Part shown: one piece after another, positions 26,467 to 33,903 of the stretch
How the letters are laid out: every line of letters starts with the position of its first letter
How positions within the stretch are numbered: the first letter of the stretch is position 1
From: Mycobacterium syngnathidarum
Lineage (GTDB): Bacteria > Actinomycetota > Actinomycetes > Mycobacteriales > Mycobacteriaceae
Assembly: GCF_001942625.1 (NCBI RefSeq)
Contig: NZ_MLCL01000089.1
Location: forward strand, 372,001 to 436,000
DNA: 64,000 nucleotides
Reading direction: 5' to 3'
Notes under the pieces: model-generated
What the model was told of the DNA's origin: nothing
Seen by the model: the letters and a program-made list of their open reading frames with translations, nothing else
Database searches by the model: none
Made by a program: the position numbers and the translations under genes

Positions 26467-27165
26467 ATGACGCTGCGAATCGCCACGCTGAACATCCGCC
26501 ACAGCGGCAGCAAGAACGCTGACGCACTGGCCGCGCGGCTGCTGGGCTATGACCCCGACCTGCTCGTGGTGACGGAGTTCCGGGCCAACGACACCGGCTC
26601 GCGCCTGGCCGCGCAGCTCGAACGCGCCGGGTACGCGACCACACACCCGCTGGCCGATCCGAAGCAGAACACCGTACTGATCGCATCCCGCACCCCGATC
26701 GACCGGGCGTCGCGTTTCAGCCGCGATCTGTCCGCCCATCATCTGTGGTGCGCCGAGTTCGACGGAACCATCGTGGCCGGTGTCTATCTGCCGCAGGCCC
26801 ACGCCAAGCTCCCCTATTGGGAGGCCCTGATCGACCGGGCCCGACGCAGCGAGGTCGATTTGCTCATCGGTGACTTCAACACGGGCAACAACGATCTCGA
26901 CAAAGATCCCAAGGGCACGAGGTTCATCGGCCCGGAGATGCCAGGGCGTCTGATCGCGTCCGGATACGTCGATGTGTGGCGGTCTCTGCATCCGGACGTC
27001 CGCGAATACTCCTGGTTCAGCCGCCCCGGCGACAACGGGTTCCGACTCGACTACATCTACGCCACGCCTGAGTACGCGCAACGGGTCCGCACCTGCGAAT
27101 TCGACCATGCGCCGCGGCTTGCCGGCGAGACGGATCATTCGGCGCTGATCGCGGCGTTGGACTAG
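26467..27165 (+). CDS. Endonuclease/exonuclease/phosphatase (EEP) family protein
   Basis: 232 aa, ATG start. Motifs in order: MTLRIATLNIRHSG (metal-binding Asn), LLVVTEFR (Glu), WCAEFDGTIVAGVYLPQ, LLIGDFNTG (Asp/Asn), RLDYIYATPE, and LAGETDHSALIAAL (His of the catalytic pair). This matches ExoIII/xthA-like hydrolases, which cut DNA, RNA or phosphoesters with Mg2+. The protein is compact (usual 250-270 aa) and lacks an obvious abasic-site-specific insertion, so the substrate is open. A short decayed copy of its 3' end lies at 33742-33800. Confidence 0.87.
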   Translation: MTLRIATLNIRHSGSKNADALAARLLGYDPDLLVVTEFRANDTGSRLAAQLERAGYATTHPLADPKQNTVLIASRTPIDRASRFSRDLSAHHLWCAEFDGTIVAGVYLPQAHAKLPYWEALIDRARRSEVDLLIGDFNTGNNDLDKDPKGTRFIGPEMPGRLIASGYVDVWRSLHPDVREYSWFSRPGDNGFRLDYIYATPEYAQRVRTCEFDHAPRLAGETDHSALIAALD

Positions 27166-27194
27166 ACGTGATCGCGATACAGTATTTGGCCATT

Positions 27195-27231
27195 ATTCTA
27201 GCTTCATTATGGCTAATATTTGGGCTAGAAT
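27195..27231. promoter_or_regulatory. Inverted-repeat operator of the Phd/RelE pair
   Basis: ATTCTAGC (27195-27202) and GCTAGAAT (27224-27231) are perfect inverted repeats. The AT-rich spacer carries ATTATGGCTAATATT, which also mirrors the preceding TGGCCATTATT. The element ends 7 bp before the antitoxin start at 27239. It is markedly AT-rich against a GC-rich genome, as expected for a promoter/operator bound by a Phd-type antitoxin. Confidence 0.5.
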
Positions 27232-27238
27232 GGCGGGC

Positions 27239-27514
27239 ATGACAACAGTGCCGCTCGGCGAGGCCAAGGACAAGCTCTCAGCCCTGGTCGACAGCGCCGA
27301 AACAACACACGACATCATCACCATCACCAAACACGGGAAACCTGCCGCGGTACTGATGTCCGCTGACGATCTCGAGTCGCTGCGCGAGACGATCTACTGG
27401 CTCTCACGATCAGGTACGACCGACGCAGTGGCGAAGGCCGTTGCAGAGTACGAAGCCGGTGAGACGATTTCGCTCGACCAACTCCGGGCTGATCACAACC
27501 TTCCGCCGCAATGA
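27239..27514 (+). CDS. Phd/YefM-family antitoxin
   Basis: 91 aa from the ATG at 27239; an ATG at 27209 would lie inside the operator, so I reject it. The Phd fold is clear: VPLGEAKDKLSALVDSAETTHDIITITKHGKPAAVLMSADDLESL. The rest (LSRSGTTDAVAKAVAEYEAGETISLDQLRADHNL) is the toxin-neutralising tail. ATGA overlap with the toxin. Confidence 0.92.
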   Translation: MTTVPLGEAKDKLSALVDSAETTHDIITITKHGKPAAVLMSADDLESLRETIYWLSRSGTTDAVAKAVAEYEAGETISLDQLRADHNLPPQ

Positions 27515-27792
27515 GCGATGAAGCTCTGCCACCGTACGAAGTCCAAATCGCATCGCCAGCACGGCGAGCACTGGCGCGATTACCCGGCCGCGTCGTGCAC
27601 GCGGTCATCGAGTTTGTCGCCGGACCGCTGGCGCAGAATCCGCACCGACTGAGCAAGCCTCTCCGCGATCAGCTCGAGGGCACGCGCAGTGCACGTCGCG
27701 GCGACTACCGCATCCTGTTACGGATCGACGACGAGAACCACACCATCCTCATCATCGATATCGACCACCGCGCCCACATCTACAGGGCGTGA
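27511..27792 (+). CDS. RelE/ParE-family toxin
   Basis: 93 aa, ATG overlapping the antitoxin stop. RelE signatures: YEVQIASPARRALARLPGRVVHAVIEFV, NPHRLSKPLRDQLEGTRSARRGDYRILLRID, IDIDHRAHIYRA. The Arg/His residues of ribosome-dependent mRNA interferases are present in the last two segments. It cleaves mRNA in the ribosomal A site when free. Confidence 0.92.
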   Translation: MSDEALPPYEVQIASPARRALARLPGRVVHAVIEFVAGPLAQNPHRLSKPLRDQLEGTRSARRGDYRILLRIDDENHTILIIDIDHRAHIYRA

Positions 27793-27882
27793 TGGATTGC
27801 CGTAACGCGGTGCAGCAGCGGCAACCGCCGGGCCGGATTCAACCGCGACGTGCACCCCGGCGGGGTATGAGAAAGTGCCACT

Positions 27883-28956
27883 GTGGACGATCCGCTACTG
27901 CTCGGCCAGCGAGTGGTGGCGATCCTCGAGACCGGACAACGGGACGCCACCTACAAGCTGGCCACCTTGATGGGTCTGATCGAGCACTGCATCGAGAACC
28001 TGCCGCCCGAACCCGGCGATCGGCTACGGGTACCGCTCCCCGCCCTCGCGCACCGCGTGCTGGGGATCTACTGGCGGCAGGTGCGAACCTTCGACGGCCA
28101 CGTCCTGCGCCAACGCCGGACCGGTGCGAAGGCGCGCATCATCGATGCCACGCTGGAGCTTCGCGCGGCGGCCGGCGCGGGAAATGGTGGCCTGTCGCTG
28201 GAGGTGGCCAAAGTCCGAGCGGCCAAGGACTATCAGGCGGCGATCGACAAGATCGTGATCGCCATGGCCAAGCAACCGCTGCCGCGACTGCAGAAGCTGC
28301 CAGGGTCGGCGACCGGTGACCCGTTTCTGTACGACGACGCGTTCCTCGCCGAGAACGTGTCCCGGAAGACCCTGCGGGCCCACGGCGATGCGATCGAGTT
28401 GATGCCCGGCGTGGCCCACGGGTTGGCCCGGCTGGCCGGACTTCTCAAACCCGCACTGGAAATCATGTGGGTCGACGACGTCCGCGGGATGAACAAGTTT
28501 CTGCACGCCGAGGTGCCCGACGTGGCCGGGCATCTGTTCGGCCGGGACCGCACGGACCTCGCCGCCGTCCGTGGACCGTTCACGGACGCCTTCGGCCCGC
28601 ACTGTTTCTACTGCAATACCCACCTGCAACCGGGCGACCCGGTCGACCACGTGCTGCCGTGGTCATTGGTCGGCATCGACGGACTGGCCAACCTGATACT
28701 GGCCTGCCGTCGGTGCAACGGCGACAAGAGCAATGCCCTACCGGCGGTCAGCATCGTCCACCGGGTCCTCGACCGCGACCGCGACGTGCTGGAGCAGATC
28801 TCCGACGAAATCCGTTGGCCAACAGAACACAACCGGGTGGTGGCCGCGGCACGGGGAATCTACCGCGGGCAGCCAGCCGGAATCCCGACCTGGACGGGCT
28901 ACAAGACGAGCACACGGCTGGATATCGCGTTCCCGCCGTGGTGGGCGACCACGTAG
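27883..28956 (+). CDS. HNH endonuclease-domain protein
   Basis: 357 aa, GTG start. Residues 1-235 are helical with no catalytic motif (RVPLPALAHRVLGIYWRQVRTFDG, IAMAKQPLPRLQKLP). The HNH domain is at about 240-295: HCFYCNTHL, VDHVLPWS, LANLILACRRCNGDKSN, with two CxxC zinc pairs and the DH catalytic pair. The protein may be a restriction-type nuclease or belong to a house-keeping family; no methylase is next to it. It is followed by pnuC with 17 bp between the stop and the next start. Confidence 0.85.
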   Translation: MDDPLLLGQRVVAILETGQRDATYKLATLMGLIEHCIENLPPEPGDRLRVPLPALAHRVLGIYWRQVRTFDGHVLRQRRTGAKARIIDATLELRAAAGAGNGGLSLEVAKVRAAKDYQAAIDKIVIAMAKQPLPRLQKLPGSATGDPFLYDDAFLAENVSRKTLRAHGDAIELMPGVAHGLARLAGLLKPALEIMWVDDVRGMNKFLHAEVPDVAGHLFGRDRTDLAAVRGPFTDAFGPHCFYCNTHLQPGDPVDHVLPWSLVGIDGLANLILACRRCNGDKSNALPAVSIVHRVLDRDRDVLEQISDEIRWPTEHNRVVAAARGIYRGQPAGIPTWTGYKTSTRLDIAFPPWWATT

Positions 28957-28973
28957 CCAATAGGCTGTGCCAG

Positions 28974-29633
28974 ATGATCGACTGGCTGGCCCGGATGGTG
29001 GAGCCGCTCAACAATGCGCTCTTCACCATCGGCACCGATGCGGTCAGCTGGGCCGAGTTCCTCGGCTTCGTCACCGGCGGCCTGTGCGTCGCGCTGACCG
29101 TCCGGCGCAACATCCTCAACTTCCCTGTCGGGATCGCCAACAACGCGTTCTTCCTGGTGCTGTTCACCTCGGCGAGCCTGTGGGCGGCCTCGGGCCTGCA
29201 GGTGCTCTATATCGCCCTGGGTTTCGCCGGGTGGTGGCAGTGGCTGCGTGGGCGGGCCGACACCGGCACCACCGTGGTGCGCCGCAGCGGTCGGGCCGAG
29301 TTGGCTTGGTGCGCGGTGTTCTTGGTGCTGGGCACCTGGGTTCTGTATGTCGTCCTGACGGCCGCGCATGATGCGGCCCCGTTCCTGGACGCGGTGACGA
29401 CGTGCCTGTCGTTGATCGCGCAGTGGCTGCTCAACACGCGGCGGATCGAGACCTGGTACTTCTGGATCGCCGCCGACTGCATCTTCATCCCGCTCTATCT
29501 CAGCCAGGGGCTGATCCTCACCGCGGCGGTGTACGTGTTGTTCCTCGGTTTGTGCATCGCCGGGTTGCGGGCTTGGGCACGCGAACTGGCGCCGGCCGAC
29601 GCGGCCCTGCGGGTAGACAGCGCGGCGCGATGA
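28974..29633 (+). CDS. pnuC: Nicotinamide riboside transporter PnuC
   Basis: 219 aa, seven hydrophobic helices. The family pattern NFPVGIANNAFFLVLF..LYIALGFAGWWQWLRG..FWIAADCIFIPLYLSQG..AVYVLFLGLCIAGLRAW is plain. PnuC imports nicotinamide riboside by facilitated diffusion, drawn inward by phosphorylation. Start ATG at 28974, with a 4-bp ATGA overlap with nadR downstream, so the transporter and the salvage enzyme are made together. The frame is open well upstream of 28974 but would run antisense-like through the HNH gene. Confidence 0.93.
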   Translation: MIDWLARMVEPLNNALFTIGTDAVSWAEFLGFVTGGLCVALTVRRNILNFPVGIANNAFFLVLFTSASLWAASGLQVLYIALGFAGWWQWLRGRADTGTTVVRRSGRAELAWCAVFLVLGTWVLYVVLTAAHDAAPFLDAVTTCLSLIAQWLLNTRRIETWYFWIAADCIFIPLYLSQGLILTAAVYVLFLGLCIAGLRAWARELAPADAALRVDSAAR

Positions 29634-30718
29634 CCGAGTTCCGGCACGGTCTGATGATCGGCAAGTTCTATCCGCCGCGGATCGGGCATCACGAGGCCAT
29701 CCGGGCGGCCGCGGCACGCTGCGACCGGTTCACCGTGCTGGTGATGGCCGCGGCGGTCGAGACGATTCCGCTGGCCGATCGGATGGCGTGGCTCCGCGAG
29801 GAGCACCAGTGCGATGCGAACGTACGGATCGCTGGAATCCGTTGTGATGCGCCCGTCGACGTGACCGATCAGCGGGTCTGGGCGGCGCAGGTTGCGGCGA
29901 TGCGCGCGGGTGTTCGGGCTGCCGGCGCTGCACCGGACGTCGATGCGGTGTTCAGCGGCGACGACTATGTCGACGAGCTCGCCCGCTGGTTCGGCGCGAC
30001 CGCCGTGAGGACGGGGCGCACCGGCAGCAGCACGGCCGTGCGTGGCGATCTCGCCGGCCGGTGGCATGAGTTGGCTCCCGCGACGCAGGCTGGTTTGGTG
30101 ACGCGGGTTGTTGTGGTGGGCGCCGAGTCGACCGGGACGACGACGGTGGCTGAACGGTTGGCCCGGCACTACGCGGGCCGCGGCGGCGCCTGGGCTGCGA
30201 CGCAATGTGTGGCCGAGTACGGGCGTGAGTACACCGAGCTCAAGTGCGCCGCCGATCCTGATGTGAATATCGACGAACTACATTGGGATGTTGCTGATTT
30301 CGATGTCATAGGTCCCGAGCAGACACGACTCGAAGAAAAGGCGGCCCGGGCCGGATCACCCATCTTGATCTGCGATACCGATGCATTCGCCACCGCTATC
30401 TGGAAGCGCCGCTACCTCGGCGACGCGTCCGGCGGGCCCTGGACCGAGGTCCCGCCGCGGGCGGTATATCTGCTCACCGACCATGAGGGCGTGCCGTGGC
30501 ACGACGACGGGATGCGGGAAGGGGACCTCGCGATCCGCGCCGAGATGACGGGGTGGTTCGCCGACACGCTGACCGCGGCCGGGCACTCGTGGGTGCTGTT
30601 GACCGGGGCGTTGGAGGAGCGCATCGATCTCGCGGTCCGCACGATCGAACCGCTTCTGGAGTTGCGGGCGCGTTTCGGGGAGCCGTTGCGAGGGCCGGGG
30701 TTTGAGGGGGCGCCGTAG
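29630..30718 (+). CDS. nadR: NadR-type NMN adenylyltransferase/nicotinamide riboside kinase
   Basis: 362 aa. The N-terminal nucleotidyltransferase domain begins HGLMIGKFYPPRIGHHEAI; the usual H/TxGH reads RIGH. The C-terminal ATPase/kinase domain begins VVVVGAESTGTTTVAERLARHY, with Thr where a Walker A Lys is normally found; I recall this form from other actinobacterial homologues. Later segments are the kinase core QCVAEYGREYTELK and ILICDTDAFATAIWKRRYLG. It would turn nicotinamide riboside into NMN and then NAD. Coupling to pnuC supports the role. Confidence 0.88.
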   Translation: MTEFRHGLMIGKFYPPRIGHHEAIRAAAARCDRFTVLVMAAAVETIPLADRMAWLREEHQCDANVRIAGIRCDAPVDVTDQRVWAAQVAAMRAGVRAAGAAPDVDAVFSGDDYVDELARWFGATAVRTGRTGSSTAVRGDLAGRWHELAPATQAGLVTRVVVVGAESTGTTTVAERLARHYAGRGGAWAATQCVAEYGREYTELKCAADPDVNIDELHWDVADFDVIGPEQTRLEEKAARAGSPILICDTDAFATAIWKRRYLGDASGGPWTEVPPRAVYLLTDHEGVPWHDDGMREGDLAIRAEMTGWFADTLTAAGHSWVLLTGALEERIDLAVRTIEPLLELRARFGEPLRGPGFEGAP

Positions 30719-30762
30719 GACCAGGCGCCATCCGCCGCGGGCACCTGTGATCGGATTCTCGT

Positions 30763-31155
30763 TCACCGGTTGATGGTCCTTTCCAGGACGGCCGGGCGAT
30801 CCTGTACGACCACGACATCTGGGAACTGCGCGAGCAATGCGCAGACGAATGCCGACCGCATCACCTTCAGGTCGTTGAGCAATTCGATGTGGCTGAGAGT
30901 TCCGTTCTTGCACAACTGTTCCCAGGCCACGACGATCATCCATGCGGGCACCAGGTGAGGTCCGGCGGCATGTGCGCGGGACCGCTCGGTCTCCACCCAC
31001 ACCCCCATATGGTCGAACGACGTCACCCAGTTGGTGCGCTTGTTGCTCAAGGTCTCGATGACATCGCTGCCGGTGACCACCTCCGTGATGCGCTCCAGCA
31101 GGTCGTCGTCGAGTTTGACCGCTGACTTGCGGCTCAGTCTCGCTTCACGACTCAT
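30763..31155 (-). CDS. Unknown protein, 130 aa
   Basis: ATG at 31155, overlapping the stop of the upstream gene by 4 bp (ATGA). It is soluble, with a basic N-terminus (MSREARLSRKSAVKLDDDLLERI), a helical core and FVCALLAQFPDVVVVQDRPAVLERTI at the end. Two Trp-containing segments (RTNWVTSFDHMGVWVE; PAWMIVVAWEQL) suggest a folded domain. No family recognised. Coupling to the coiled-coil membrane protein suggests a shared function. Confidence 0.6.
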   Translation of the reverse strand: MSREARLSRKSAVKLDDDLLERITEVVTGSDVIETLSNKRTNWVTSFDHMGVWVETERSRAHAAGPHLVPAWMIVVAWEQLCKNGTLSHIELLNDLKVMRSAFVCALLAQFPDVVVVQDRPAVLERTINR

Positions 31156-31955
31156 TCCTCTTCGCCTCCAATCGTCAATCGGTTCTTGATGTCCCGGTAC
31201 GCCTGCACGCGGGCCATCACCGCATCGACCGCCGAGTCCTGCTGCATGGTTTCTGGGGTGGCCTCAATGCCGTACAACATGGCACTCAACTTCGCGTGCA
31301 GTTCGGCGCGCTGGTCTGCGACCCGGGCGTCCTCGCGTTCGGTGCGTAGCGACTTGTCGATCAGTTGCGCTTCCTTGGCGCACTTGCCGACGAGTTCCAC
31401 CCGCTCGATCGCGGCGCGTTCCAGATTCGCGATGGTGGACTTGGCCTCGGCAAGGATCTTGCGGTCCTCGGCACTGGGTTTGTCCAATGCCGAGAGCTTG
31501 CCCGTCACCGCACCCAGGGCGTGCGCCTTTTCGAAATTGTCCGTGATCCCCTTGATGTCAGCACTGAAGTCGACATCGCCCAGCCATCCGGCGCGGGCGG
31601 CTTCGGACGCCGTCACCTGCCTGACCGCGCTCAGCGCGGATTCCAGGCGTGCGGCATTGTCCTTGCCGAGCGTGTCGATGCGGCGTCGCTTTTCCTTGCG
31701 CACCCGCTCTTCGCGTTCACGCTTGGCGGCCGCAGCCCGCGCCGCCTGCTGCGCTCGTTCCCGTTCGTGCGCCTCATAGCTGTGCTTCTCCAGGGCAACG
31801 GTGATCTTGTAGGAAATCCAGCCCAGCATCACCACCGCGGTGATGACCCCGAGGGCGATCCAGACCGGCTTCGGCGCCAGGGCGATGAGCACGATGACGA
31901 AAAAGACCAGTCCGCCGACGGCATTGGACCCGTCTGAGGAACGTTTGCCGCTCAT
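31152..31955 (-). CDS. Membrane-anchored coiled-coil protein, 267 aa
   Basis: ATG at 31955 behind a strong SD (AGGAGGAG on the coding strand). Two N-terminal membrane helices (about 13-27 and 31-50) have a short turn between them. A long charged helical region follows (residues about 60-110, HERERAQQAARAAAAKREREERVRKEKRRR), then more helices to the C-terminus. The soluble part should be cytoplasmic. I do not recognise it. Shape is like a membrane-tethered adaptor. Confidence 0.65.
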   Translation of the reverse strand: MSGKRSSDGSNAVGGLVFFVIVLIALAPKPVWIALGVITAVVMLGWISYKITVALEKHSYEAHERERAQQAARAAAAKREREERVRKEKRRRIDTLGKDNAARLESALSAVRQVTASEAARAGWLGDVDFSADIKGITDNFEKAHALGAVTGKLSALDKPSAEDRKILAEAKSTIANLERAAIERVELVGKCAKEAQLIDKSLRTEREDARVADQRAELHAKLSAMLYGIEATPETMQQDSAVDAVMARVQAYRDIKNRLTIGGEEE

Positions 31956-32192
31956 CTCTCCTCCTGTCGTTGATTCGCTTGGGCCAGAACGACTCCACGG
32001 CGGTAATCCGCTGGCGCTCGCGGGGAGCCGGCCAGTATCACACCGACCACCGACAAGCGTTCGGATACGCCGACGGGCACACGGCTTGTCGGGGGCGCCG
32101 GTTATCCTGACGATGCGTCAAGAGTTGCCGTCACCAGCTCCGACTGGACGGCCCTGACGCGAGTGCCCCGACGACACGAAGGGAGCCACCAT

Positions 32193-33170
32193 ATGAGCGA
32201 TTCCCCCGAGGGTTACGACATCATCGGCGATGTGCACGGATGCGCCACACAGCTGAAGGCGTTGCTCGCCGAGCTCGGATATCGGAGAACCAGCAGAACA
32301 AGCGAATATCGGCACCCCCAACGACAGGTCATCTTTGTCGGCGATCTGATCGACCGCGGCGGCGAACAGCTGGAGGTGCTGCAGATCGCCAAGGACATGG
32401 TCGCCGCCGGCAGCGCGAAGATCGTGATGGGCAACCACGAGTTCAACGCGCTGGCCTACGACACCGAATGGCCGGCGGGCAGCGGCAAGTACCTGCGTGC
32501 GCATTCTGCAAAGAACACCAAGCAGCACAAGGCGTTTCTCGATCAGGTCGCCGGCGCTGACCGCCGTCGGTACCTGGAGTGGTTCACCACCATTCCGCTG
32601 TGGCTGGATCCGGGCGGCCTGCGGGTCGTGCATGCCTGCTGGCACCAGGATTCGATCGCCGTCGTCGAAAAGCAGTGCGGCTCGAGCACACCGTTCGGCG
32701 ATACCAATCACCTCGTCGCCGCCACCGACAAAGACCATCCGCTGTACGACGCGATCGAGATCCTGCTCAAGGGTCCGGAGATCAGCCTGGTCGACCGCGG
32801 CCAACCCGTGTACCACGACAAGGACGACATCCCGCGTGAGAATGCACGGGTGCGGTGGTGGAACAGTGAGGCCCGCACGCTGCGGGACATCGCGGAAATG
32901 GGTGGCAATTTCACCACCGAAAGCGGTGAGCCCTACCCGCCACTCCCCGAATTGGAGCTGTCCGGCGCCGATCGGACTTACGTCTATCCGGCGGGTGTGC
33001 CGGTGTTCTACGGGCACTACTGGCGGCAGGGTTCGCCCAAGCACCTGCACGACTGGACCGATTACACCGCGTGCGTGGACTTTAGCGCCGTGAAAGGCGG
33101 CGCCTTGACGGCCTACCGCTGGTCAGGCGAAAAGCGGATCCGCCCAGAGCATTACGTGCCGTCGGCCTGA
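32193..33170 (+). CDS. Metallophosphoesterase (PrpA/ApaH-like)
   Basis: 325 aa from the ATG at 32193, preceded by GAAGGGAG 6-7 bp upstream. The calcineurin-type motifs are DIIGDVHGCATQLKALL, FVGDLIDRGGEQ, IVMGNHEFNALAY, VVHACWH and FYGHYWR. It acts on phosphoesters using two metal ions. PrpA-type enzymes hydrolyse phosphoproteins and Ap4A-like nucleotides; which one applies here is not visible. Length and spacing fit the family. Confidence 0.9.
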   Translation: MSDSPEGYDIIGDVHGCATQLKALLAELGYRRTSRTSEYRHPQRQVIFVGDLIDRGGEQLEVLQIAKDMVAAGSAKIVMGNHEFNALAYDTEWPAGSGKYLRAHSAKNTKQHKAFLDQVAGADRRRYLEWFTTIPLWLDPGGLRVVHACWHQDSIAVVEKQCGSSTPFGDTNHLVAATDKDHPLYDAIEILLKGPEISLVDRGQPVYHDKDDIPRENARVRWWNSEARTLRDIAEMGGNFTTESGEPYPPLPELELSGADRTYVYPAGVPVFYGHYWRQGSPKHLHDWTDYTACVDFSAVKGGALTAYRWSGEKRIRPEHYVPSA

Positions 33171-33270
33171 ATGCGGCGCCGGCGCGGTGCCCCTCACTTC
33201 ATTGCCAGTCATCCAACGCCCACCAGCAAACAGAAGCAGAGTTGTCGGTGGCCACCGATAGAATTGCTTT

Positions 33271-33735
33271 ATGCAGGTGATACGGGCGATCTATCCACTT
33301 CTGGACCGCGATATAGCCACAATAGCTACGCATCAGAATCCCTGCGGGCCGGTTCTGGAGCGCACCGAGATTCCGATCGAGGGGGTAGGTGTAATAGGCG
33401 TCATCACCGAGGTGCCGGACGACGATACAAGGTATGCGTTCACCGATGTGCTGCTGGCGCGCTACCGGGATGGCGAGTTGACGGCGCCAGTTCCCATCGC
33501 CGGCTCAATGTGTGAGAGCCCGGTGGCACGATGCATGCACGAGCACTGGTGCGACCTGGAACGGCTGATCCGTTGTGTGCAAGGCGATACCAAGACGCTC
33601 TGCGTCCTGGACATCGACTGGGAGATCGATGAGGACGACGAATCGTCCGACGAGACCTCCGGCCTCGATCCGGGGCTCACCCCACGGATCCTGGAGATTT
33701 GCCAATGCGCGGAAGGAAGGCCCGTGACGCGGTAA
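33271..33735 (+). CDS. Hypothetical protein, 154 aa
   Basis: ATG start. The N-terminus (MQVIRAIYPLLDRDIATIATHQNP) leads to a short beta-rich region, an Asp/Glu-rich stretch (WEIDEDDESSDETSG) and five cysteines (NPCGP, SMCES, ARCMHEHWCDLERLIRC) in a cluster. Codon-position GC is host-like but evidence for expression is limited to the open frame. No family recognised. Confidence 0.5.
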   Translation: MQVIRAIYPLLDRDIATIATHQNPCGPVLERTEIPIEGVGVIGVITEVPDDDTRYAFTDVLLARYRDGELTAPVPIAGSMCESPVARCMHEHWCDLERLIRCVQGDTKTLCVLDIDWEIDEDDESSDETSGLDPGLTPRILEICQCAEGRPVTR

Positions 33736-33741
33736 CGGCGT

Positions 33742-33800
33742 CGCGCAACGAGTCACGGCCGGCGGATTCGACCATGCACCGCGTCTTGCGGGCGAGACGG
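33742..33800 (+). pseudogene. Decayed copy of the 3' end of the EEP gene
   Basis: 33766-33800 matches 27099-27133 at 32 of 35 positions, with all three differences at synonymous third codon positions (translated FDHAPRLAGET). Collinear weaker identity extends back to 33742 against 27075 (about 49 of 59 overall). The flanking sequence no longer encodes the family, so this is a fragment of a second EEP-family gene. It sits just before the SIR2 gene where the defence island begins. Confidence 0.55.
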
Positions 33801-33903
33801 GCCGCTCCGGGCTTTCGCGTTGTTCGAGTAGAAGTCGAACATGCGAAAGGACAAGCCGTCAGTTTCGGTGTGCGCCGAGGTTCCGTTGTCTACCGTGTCG
33901 CGC

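Noticed and set aside
28467..28973. Upstream extension of the pnuC frame
   Set aside because: It lies within the HNH gene in another frame and is Arg-rich; PnuC begins at 28974.
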